Of a DNA stretch of 64,000 bases, positions 54,666 to 64,000 are shown one piece after another (within the stretch, counting starts at the first letter, position 1; every line of letters starts with the position of its first letter). The notes under the pieces were generated by a model. That model saw only the letters and a program-made list of their open reading frames with translations. It was not told the DNA's origin and ran no database searches. The DNA is from Glandiceps talaboti (lineage: Eukaryota; Hemichordata; Enteropneusta; Spengelidae). Position numbers and translations under genes: made by a program. The stretch is taken from assembly GCF_964340395.1 (NCBI RefSeq), contig NC_135554.1, forward strand, positions 19,215,592 through 19,279,591, in the 5' to 3' direction.

Positions 54666-56974
54666 CTGGTAGGGGGAAAAAAAGCAATATCAAAATGAAA
54701 AATTTATCAAACACTTAGATTCTATTTTTATTCAATGTAGGGGCCTTGTCTCTAGATTATAACGACTTTTGCCGTAAGGAATCCCACTGGATTCCTATAT
54801 TGATGCATTAGGAAGATAAAATAATGTGTGTAAAATGTTTGCGCAATTTTTGAAAGCGGCATATCATATTTTGAAATACCCCTGAGGACTATTAAAATTG
54901 GTGCAATCTTGTACAGGTTAAGTGCGTGGCCCTCATAATATGAGAAAGGTCCTTGGAGGTCTGCTAGAACAAAGTAGTTGATGTAAAAGCTTTGGCATTT
55001 AGGTGAAACAGGAGTACCGTGACACCAAGTCAACAAATAAATTAGAACTAGGTATGGTGTAAATGTACTGGTTAGTTTATATACATTGTTACTTCATGGT
55101 CCAATAATACTGTGCTGTACTTTTAAACGGATTTATCAACATTGTAGTACGGACATTGTACATGGTTTTACATAAAAATATATTGTTTAGACCTCTCTGC
55201 ATTTTGCTGAGGGAGTTTTCAGATTTTCATCAGGGTTCCTCACCAAAACTGTTAGAAAATATCCGAACTCACAATTTTGTCAGATTTTCTCGCCTAACCG
55301 ACAGTAAAGTGTATGAAAATTTACACGATGTTTTTATCAGCGTTCCTCACCAAAATTACAATAAAATGTATCATTAGGTTTGCCAGCCAAAATTTTGATA
55401 AAATGTATGAGAATATATTCAAAAATCAGGTTTCTCTCTCTGTTACTCACAGGATTTCCAAGACTTGACAAAACTCTACTGTACTATTTCAGTTCAAAAA
55501 ATGGCTTGAATCATAAATTAGTTTTACACCTGAGCGGGCTTTTTTCAAGAAGTTTGAACTAAACTGAATGGGCCTGGAAGTGAAATGCTATCGTACATTA
55601 TTTTGTATTTAAAAAAACCTTAATTAAAGATTTGTCAAAACTATAAATAAAATCTAAGTGAAGTCCTGTATTTGTAATCTAAGCCAAATTACACTACTGA
55701 CTCACAGCAATTTCTTGTGACACATCAAAATTTGGGGACTATGTGGTGATTCTCAAGACATCCCCAAATTTTCATTGTTTTGACGCACAATGAAAATTTT
55801 GTCTTTTGCGAGAGGATTCATTGCGGAGTTCCTGAATCATTTTACCAGGTCTCCCCATCTCAATAATGCAAATAGCCACTATGGCAATTATCTTCCAACT
55901 GTTTGAAAGAATTAGGTATAGATTTAAATTCTGGTATATATTTCAACCACATATTTGTAATAGTTTTATCCAGCTCAGTAAAATCAACAATAATTTTGAT
56001 AACAGACCACTCCCTAAGTACCTGACTACTCATTCCGTTATACAAGTTGACCACATTTCATTTACTAATATTAGATACTCTCTACAAATCCAACTTCTAG
56101 TCTAGCATTACTCACTGCATCACTTCACTAATCAAATTCTCCACGAATCAAGTAAAGCTATTTGTGAAGTTCAAAAGTTTCTCGTGTATAAAGTTACAAC
56201 ATTGAAAAGGATTCGATGTTACGGAAATTTTAATTTCAGCTGTGTGATTCCTTTTTTTCTGCTAAACCAGTCATATCTGTGCATGTTTGAGGTTTATGCC
56301 ATTTTACTCTTCAAACTGAACCATTAGAAACTTTTTCAGAATTAAAAAGCTTGTTTTCTGATACATGGAGGATATCAAATTTTCTGAAAACCAATGTATC
56401 TAAAAAGATTTGGGGTCAACTGTTGGGTCAAAGTTGACAATGCAAAGGTCAAATAGTCGCAAACAAATTTGCTACATGAGGATTGCAATCAGTATGGAAT
56501 AATTTTGTTTTGTTTCCACTTCCCAATGTTTGAAACAGGTGTCCTGACATTCTTCCCACTCAGTATTTGAATTTTTTGGTGGTTTTGACTGTTCCCCTTA
56601 GTAGTTTCTCCCTTTTATGATGAAATTCACCACACACATCAACAAAAGTCACCGACAAACCCAAGTAAATACTTGCATAATTTAGCAACATAGAAATTAA
56701 TATAAAAACAAGCCTATATCATCATCTCCCTATATTGCTTTGGGACGTAGCAAAGTTTTCATTTACAAAGAAATACAGGCATTACCAAGAAGAAGAAATA
56801 TGGTACAATGCATCGGTGAATCACAGTGGCCTATATTTGAGACGGTTTTGGGGGAAATCCCAACATTTATTACAAAAATTCACAACGATAATGAGTTCCA
56901 ACAGGATATGAAAAGATATAGCTATTCACGTCTCAAATTGAAATTTTGTAATAAAAGTAATATCGTAAAATTAC

Positions 56975-57005
56975 CTTTTTTTCCTGGAGACTCTTCCGAC
57001 TGGCT
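56975..57005 (-). CDS. RNF220: Possible RNF220 31-nt exon
   Basis: AG/GT-bounded 31 nt (acceptor AATAACAG, donor GTAATT) that ends in phase 0 and would read ASRKSLQEKK into the next exon. Weak evidence from phase only. Confidence 0.3.
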
Positions 57006-58424
57006 CTGTTATTAATTTGAAAAGAAAACAAAGGCAGAAACATTTAGTGTTTAAACCAAACAATACTGCATATGGTTAGTCTAACACAGCTGTATGTTAC
57101 TTTATTACAAAGTTTCCCTACATTGCTTGGTTGCCCGTTTTTAGTGAATGTTCATTTTTATTATTGACTGGCTGTGTCAGGTTATTTCAACAAAACAAAC
57201 AAACTTCCGGTATGCTGTGAAATTGGCAACGAGTAACAATGTGTAAAAGAAAAAAATGACCGCTGATATTAGTATTATTAAAAAGGAATCTATAATTATG
57301 TAGATCAATAGAAATAGTATCAAAACAACAGCATTGAATTACGATAGATTTCTAATTCCTGAATCGGTTCGAATTGCACTTGAAAGTGTATTCGAGAGAT
57401 AAGTTGAAAGAATCATGCAATTAGAGCACCCCTTGGAGATGTAAGAATGAGGAAAATCCAATAGTCTGACTTTAATATTGGGTTTCACACTAACATCTTC
57501 AAAAAGACATCAACAAAAGTCTCTGTACACAAAGCTACTTGGCGGCACATTTTTGCTGCCGGGAGAAGGCACTCCCCTCGGTAACGCCAACAATCATGAA
57601 AGCCACTCCAAACTCCCCAATGCAATTAATAGAGTTAGAGCTTCCAAACCACATGTGGTCTGAGCATAAATTGAGTCCGAGCGCCATTCCCAGGAATTTA
57701 TGGATAGTTGTAGCAGTACACTATACATCTATCAATCAGACAGTTGGAAGTTTTTGTCTCTCTTGGGTTTCTTTTTGAGTTTACCTATCCATCAAAGTGA
57801 TCTCTATGACAAAGTCACATCACTGGGAGTTTATTACATTTTGTGATAAATCGTCCACAATTCGATTTAAATTAAAAATTGAAAAATCAACAGTCTATTT
57901 CCTTCGTGATGATCTAGCGATGCGTCGGTTTAATTTTTGCCATAGTAACGATTTCTTTTTATGGACCAATATATTCATTTGTTATCCAATGCTACTGGTA
58001 TATTTCTGTTATCTGTTTATATCATTAATGATTTACATATAATAAATTCATAAATTTATAAGATCATAAAAACTTATAACATCGTGTCAACTCTTGCTAC
58101 AACGTCTGTTCAATCATAAGATTAAACATAACTCTCAAAGTGGCATATTTATTTTCTACTTCAGTTTTTTTTTCCAGTAAAATGTGGGTATTTTACGTAC
58201 TACGAAAGCTGTGACCGAAAGGTTGTGTGTGCGTTATTTCGTAGCAGTTGTTACACTTCAAAGTTGACAGGAATAGTGCAGCAGGTGGTTAAAGGTTAAT
58301 TTATGTTATATTTTGTATGTTGAAACATGGCGACAGGAAACCTGCATATACTTGTGTGGAATGGAGTTCTGATTCTTCCTCCGTCTTCTGGGGTATTAGC
58401 TACCTTCCTGACTAGACAGTATTG

Positions 58425-58990
58425 TCGTATTCACTGGCACATTGAGTGGAGTTTGAATCTTCTGGAGTGACTATCTTCCTAACAGTAGTAGTGGGGCACA
58501 TGGAATTGAGTTTGATATTCCCTCTGTTATCAGGGGTGGCTAACCTTCCTAACAGTAGTGGTGGGGCACATGGAATTGAGTTTGATATTCCCTCTGTCAT
58601 CAGGGGTGACTATCTTCCTAACAGTAGTGGTGGGGCACATGGAATTGAGTTTGATATTCCCTCTGTCATCAGGGGTGGCTAACCTTCCTAACAGTAGTGG
58701 TGGGGCACATGGAATTGAGTTTGATATTCCCTCTGTCATCAGGGGTGACTATCTTCCTAACAGTAGTGGTGGGGCACATGGAATTGAGTTTGATATTCCC
58801 TCTGTCATCAGGGGTGGCTAACCTTCCTAACAGTAGTGGTGGGGCACATGGAATTCAGTTTGATATTCTCTCTGTCATCAGGGGTGGCTAACCTTCCTAA
58901 CAGTAGTGGTGGGGCACATGGAATTGAGTTTGATGTTCCCCCTGTCATCTGGGGTGGATATACCTTCCTGACAGTAGTGGTAGCTAGGGC
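58425..58990. repeat. 69/70-bp minisatellite with dimeric order
   Basis: About eight units of GGAATTGAGTTTGATATTCC, then CTCTGTCATCAGGGGT and CAGTAGTGGTGGGGCACAT. Units alternate between GTGACTATCTTCC and GTGGCTAACCTTCC for three rounds, so the array grew as 139-bp dimers. More diverged units flank it to about 59190. Confidence 0.95.
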
Positions 58991-59329
58991 ACATAGAATG
59001 GAGTTTTTGAGATTTTTGTTTTGTTTTCTGTCTTCTGGGTTAGCTACATTCCTGACTACAAAGTACGGTCATGGTGCACTGAATGGGAAGTTAACTCTCT
59101 GTCTTCAGGTTGTTACCTTCCTAACATTTAATAGTGGTATGACTTGCACATGGCATTGAGTTTGATTTTTTTCTCTGTCATCTGGGGTAGCTATATTAAC
59201 CATCCTTACTACACATGCGTGTTAAAAATTTCTCATTTGAAAGAAAATTTGGAATGGGTATCAGAGGTTAAGAGTGTGTTTCGTGATTAGTATCCCATGA
59301 CAATTTATCTATCAATTGCATATATTTGA

Positions 59330-60060
59330 ACACGAGATAACTGATGCATGTGATGATAGCAAAATTACTTACACATATACACATAGATATGCATTTTTTC
59401 ATTGAAAAAGATTACTCTCTCGATTAAAAAATATAACACCACAACAATAGCAGTAAAGTGACACATTTTTATGTTTTGATCTCAGTTTGAATTACTTACA
59501 ACTATAGAAACATGTATAATTTGTGTGTAAATAAAAAAAATAGTGATTATTGATTAAAAAATATTACATCTCAAAAATAGCAAAAAAGTGACACATTTTC
59601 ATGTTTTGAACTCAGTTTGAATGACTAACACGTATAGATATGAATTTTCATTTAAAAAAATTATGTTATCTGTCATTGTTGAGGTGTTATTATTTTACTA
59701 CACATTTTTATGTTTGAATTCAGTTTGAATGACTTGCACGTATGTATCTCTTATAGCAAACAAATATTGATTTCAAATATCTCAAAAATGACAGAAAACT
59801 GACCCATTTTCATGTCTTGAACTTTAGGTTTGAATGACTTACACATATAGATACATTACTATATATTTTCAGTGGAAAAGATTTAAGAACAATATAACAT
59901 CTCAGCAATGGCAGAAAGTTGACATATTTTCAACCATTTTAAATTCAGCACTATGTACTTTGAATTACTTGCACATATTAGCATAAAAAGATTATCATAC
60001 ATTAAAACAATAACAACTCAAAAACTGTGAATAAATTCACATATTTTCAAGTTCATTGGT
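59330..60060. repeat. Degenerate tandem repeat, about 115-bp period
   Basis: Words such as GACACATTTTCATGTTTTGA and TCAGTTTGAATGACTTACAC recur at about 59459, 59592, 59700, 59799, 59920 and 60034. Roughly six worn units. Confidence 0.75.
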
Positions 60061-60072
60061 CTAAACTCAATA

Positions 60073-60314
60073 GGGAACTTGCAATCCAGACTGAACATGC
60101 TCAGACACAAAGGACTATGGGATTATCTGTGGTTATCGTAATACCTAATCTGGCGCTACCAATAAAAAACCTCCAACAATTGTCAGGGTAACTATGATTT
60201 GATCATTCGTGGTTGCAAACAATGTAACACTATTGTTTACACTACTGATTCATTAGTATTTATTATCACATTTCCCATGATGCAACATTCAACATGGCGG
60301 GTTTATAAGTTCCC
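60073..60314. mobile_element. MITE with GGAACTTGCA ends, copy 2
   Basis: Aligns end to end with 7575-7816. The left tip GGGAACTTGCAATCC is intact; the right tip (TTATAAGTTCCC) is slightly worn. Confidence 0.75.
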
Positions 60315-60677
60315 AATTTTGAATGACGATGAGTTCCTATAACATCAAACTGTAACAGCAGAAATTTGACTTATACTCTCTTCAAAACTTTAAAAGTTTG
60401 TACAGAAAAACCACTATTTGTTATATTTAGCCACATATTTATACAGACAGAAATACAAATGTAGACATATTTCTAAGGGCAATATATATCTTTCTATTTT
60501 TTGTTGTTTTCTGGATGCATGTAAAAATCTGACAGAAACATCAATGTTTTCTAACTGTGAAATTGAACCTGAGTTTAATTGCGTACACACAATTTGGTTT
60601 TGATCAATAACACATCCGACTAAATTCCAAACAGAAATATATTTTCCCAAATACAGTAAGTAAACTTATTTTTTCAG

Positions 60678-61140
60678 GTAAGACTTAGTTTCTAGTGTGA
60701 TTTTTGCAGTACAAGTAAATATACATGTACACTTCCATTTCTTAGAGTGTAAAAAATGGGGGGGGGGGGGGTGTTGCTAAATGTTTGTTTTTATCATCTG
60801 TCTTTCTTTGAATGATTTTTTTTTTCATTTGGAATCATCCAAACATTTGTCATTCCCGTAAAGACATGATTTTTGCCATACAGGTAAACACACTTGCATT
60901 TTTGAGAGTGTAAACATGGTTGTGTTGCTTGTTTTATGATCTGTCTTGCTTTGAATGGGTATTTTTTTCATTCACGATTGTCTGAAATTTTTGTCTTGTC
61001 ACTCCCATAAGACATGGTTTCTACTATGATTTTTGCCATACAGGTAAATACACTTGCATTCTTGAGAGCATCAAAATGGTTGCGTTGTTTGTTTTATGAT
61101 CTGTCTTGCTTTGGATGGGTAATTTTTCATTCAGTTTATC
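60678..61140. repeat. Three-copy tandem repeat, 159-171 bp period
   Basis: GATTTTTGCCATACAGGTAA (first copy GATTTTTGCAGTACAAGTAA) recurs at 60698, 60869 and 61028, followed each time by CTTGCATT, GAGAGTGT and ATGATCTGTCTTGCTTTG-like words. Confidence 0.85.
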
Positions 61141-63261
61141 TCGCAGTTATCATGTTTTTCAAGTCCTATGGTAGCATCCAATTGAGTTTGTTCAATTGGC
61201 TGGAACAAAATGTAGTACTATTTTACGAAGTAATGAACACAGTAACGTCACCCTTGCTCGTAAGTTCTGTCTTGTCAATAGACAGAATGTATCTGAACAT
61301 AACAACAAGACATAAATTGACAAGGAGGATTCTAAAAATGGGAAGTTGAAAACAACAAAGCTTTCAACATTCTTTGTTGTCCCGCATGCTTGGTCGTTCA
61401 CGAACGGAAACCCTTGGATGCAGGATAATTGTCGACGTAAAGTTATCGTTAATAGTAAAGCGGTGAACAAGATTGTAAGTTACGGTTAATAGTCAAGCAC
61501 TGAACAAGACCATACATGTATTCATTTTGTCATGCTGAAAATGTAATATTGTTGACAAGATTTAAGAATAGCACAGTATATCGCATTCACTAGATCATAC
61601 AACTTTGACCATATTTGTATGTTAACAAACAAAAAAGATGAAATGAATCATATTCGGTTTGTTATCAGTCTTCATTTGGTGGCAAATCACGAAATGCTCG
61701 TTACTTATAATGTCACATCAATAAAAAAAACAGCAACAACTAAAGGTGGAGTCATTCTAAGAATTTTTCATTTTATTGAGAAGAGATAACGTTGTAATCT
61801 GCATTCAAGTGTGAAGTAAATTTCTCCTTGTGTGTGTTTTATTTTGAATTGTGTATCTTCATAACGGCTAGCGGTGATTTGTCTGTATACATATCTGTCA
61901 GTCACAAAATTAACACTGTGGGGACTGTCATTCACCCAGTTTGAGCTATTATCCAATGTGCAGTAACTTTACACAGACTTTTCTAGCACGCTGGCAAACA
62001 TAATGTTGCAATGTTTCAATCATTTCCATGGCAACTGTTGACCTTAACTGATAACGACACTTGACCTGCGGTACAATCCTTACAGTCCACATAAAATGGG
62101 TATTGATAGTGCAACTGGGCCATATCAATTAAGTGGGTAGGGTGATACTTGGGCCTAGTCAGTTAAATCTTTTAAGTCTGTTGGTGCTAGACAAATGGTA
62201 GCGTCCCTGACTCCTGTTGCCGAGTACCTTCAAATCGTGGCAAACAAGTTATTAGGTAGAAAAGAGCATTGTCGTTTAATGGCGAGATTTATACTCTCCG
62301 TGTTAAAAACTAAGCTTTTTAAAAACTAATTGTTGAACTATTATTATGGAGGGATCAAGGGGACATGTTTTAAACACCGATGATATATGAGGTGGATTAA
62401 ACGTATTCTATGCATCGACTTTGACAATCCCATAATAGCAAGGATTGCTATTCGAGTTAATTCCTTTTGACATACATGTGTGTAAGAAGTTGCTAGGTAC
62501 CACATTCAACCAGTTGCCGAGAGAAGTGTACACAATCCTAGTATTTTGGCCCAATCTGTTTTGTAATAAATTGACAACATAAATACTGATGGGGGGAGTA
62601 GATCTTCTGTGCTACATTAACATTAAGCATACTAAAAAATGGACTGTGGTGAAGGTGAAAAACTAACAAAGTCAGCGGTTTGATTATGAGGCGGGAACTC
62701 ATTTAATGTCTAAACCACCCTACAAAATATGCATTGTTGTCTTTAATAGTTGTACAGTTATGTATTTTAAAGAAGTTTGTCAATTTGCGACTTGCTGCAG
62801 TACGTACAAGACAATGGTGCTTTGATGGTGGGTGTATGTCCTGATATGGTGTGAATTGGTATTAAATGTTACGACATGGAATGCTTCTTTTCATAAGCTA
62901 CCAACTGGGTGTAGTCAAACTGGTTCAACAGTTCAGTACATAGGTGGAACCCTTTTGTAACAACTATGTTAAATAAACTAACAGACGCGAACAACGTCCT
63001 TCTTATTCTTGTACAGGATTTTAGATTTTACCGATGTCATGTTTATTTCTCATCAAATTAGGCTTCTGGCCGGGCATACTACATGTACATGGACTAACAA
63101 CTGATAAAAATTACACTTATTTTCCTGAAGACAATGATATAATTCAATATTTTCATGTTTCATCACAAACTCTGAGATTGTTCTTACTATGTGTCACTAT
63201 GTCTGTTTGTCTGTCTGTCTCTGGTTATGTTTGTGTCAGTGTGTATGTATGTTTGTCTGTC

Positions 63262-63265
63262 TGTC

Positions 63266-63318
<53 letters not shown>

Positions 63319-63320
63319 TT
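63262..63320. repeat. (TG)n microsatellite with CTGT flank
   Basis: More than 20 TG units following CTGT tetramers. Open frames on both strands here are repeat artefacts. Confidence 0.97.
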
Positions 63321-63626
63321 GTGTCAATGTGTGTGTGTGAATGTATATGTACATGTTACCTGGCTTCCTCAATTTTGTTAATTTTTCATTCTTTGTCTCA
63401 ATATACCAATGCATATGTGTGGATATTTCCTCCCCTATCACTACTACATACTTTTCATATTTCTTTCGATTTCTTTTTTCTTTTATTTTCCTTAATTCCT
63501 ACTACAACATCCGGCAAGTGACTATATTTTTCATCCCAAACTATAGTTTTTTCATCGTAATTCTGTCCAGCAATTGACAAATATTATTTAGGAGGAAGTT
63601 GAACCAGACATTTGTTTTGGTTACAG

Positions 63627-63712
63627 GCAGTTAAGTACTGTGGTAGGTAAGATGTACCAGAGTTCACCAGGTGTTTCACCAAAGTTCACGCACCACCAAG
63701 TCATTCTACAAG
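63627..63712 (+). CDS. Weak exon candidate at right edge
   Basis: Acceptor TTTTGGTTACAG and donor GTATGC bound 86 nt that read QLSTVVGKMYQSSPGVSPKF, then THHQVILQ, phase 2 in and phase 1 out. A competing donor GTAAGA lies inside (after 63645). The family is not recognised and no partner exon is visible. Confidence 0.25.
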
Positions 63713-64000
63713 GTATGCAAATCTATACAAATATACCTAAATTCAACCATTTAAGGATTCCCGAACCACAGCAAAAACCATAGTAAATGATCACTTTTAA
63801 ATCTGCTAGGGAATACTTTGGTTATCATGCAATGTGAGAAAGCTAACAATGTTTAATGGAAATGGGAACGGTTGTTGATAATGCAAACAGCCACAGAAAA
63901 ACTCAATTTGGTAAATGACCCAGAGTAAGTTTTAATATTTAGAATTTACGTCAGGCAATACCTACATTATCAAGAAATGTGAAAAAAAGGTAACGATGCA

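Larger units (their letters stand above)
57006..63626. other. Repeat-rich interval with no supported gene
   Basis: Holds a GC-richer block (57540-57720) that is open on both strands but matches nothing I recognise, plus the minisatellites, MITE and microsatellite listed separately. Confidence 0.45.

Overview
This is an AT-rich metazoan window with introns, many microsatellites and short inverted-repeat transposons. Two copies of a replication-dependent histone set (H2A, H2B, H4), each with a 3' histone stem-loop, show an animal nuclear genome. The H2A and H2B tails and the gene content suggest a marine invertebrate. An ambulacrarian deuterostome such as a hemichordate is my best guess, with low confidence.

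Layout. (1) Positions 1-7960, minus strand: the 5' part of a class I cytokine receptor gene of the gp130/IL-6R type. I assembled it exon by exon: signal peptide, Ig domain, first cytokine-receptor FN3 domain in two exons, and the start of the second. It runs off the left edge. Its D1 exon is preceded by about ten 83-bp tandem repeats, each carrying a copy of that exon's splice acceptor and first codons. (2) 7961-21440: no convincing gene; foldback elements, a LINE tail, simple repeats and a possible 5' UTR exon. (3) 21.5-26.6 kb: histone set 1, a divergent H2A/H2B pair followed by H4. Its H2B lacks seven residues of helix alpha-2. A Mutator-type transposon remnant lies between H2B and H4. (4) 31.1-38.5 kb, plus strand: a small secreted or membrane-anchored protein gene with all-phase-1 introns and a 21-nt microexon. 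Its last large intron contains the whole of histone set 2 (33.2-37.1 kb). (5) 43.6-54.7 kb (perhaps to 57.0 kb), minus strand: the RNF220 E3 ubiquitin ligase gene, 11 exons read through to the RING finger and stop codon. (6) 57-64 kb: minisatellites, degenerate tandem repeats and one weak exon candidate at the right edge.

No H3, H1, tRNA, rRNA, CRISPR array or LTR/virus-like element was recognised. The histone genes share one regulatory design: TATA boxes, an octamer in the H2B promoters, a mirrored 18-bp motif in the divergent promoters, and stem-loop plus purine-rich downstream element at the 3' ends. They should work as an S-phase nucleosome-supply unit. RNF220 is a nuclear/cytoplasmic ubiquitin ligase, and the cytokine receptor is a cell-surface JAK/STAT-type receptor. 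Beyond the nesting of histones in an intron I see no functional link among these genes.
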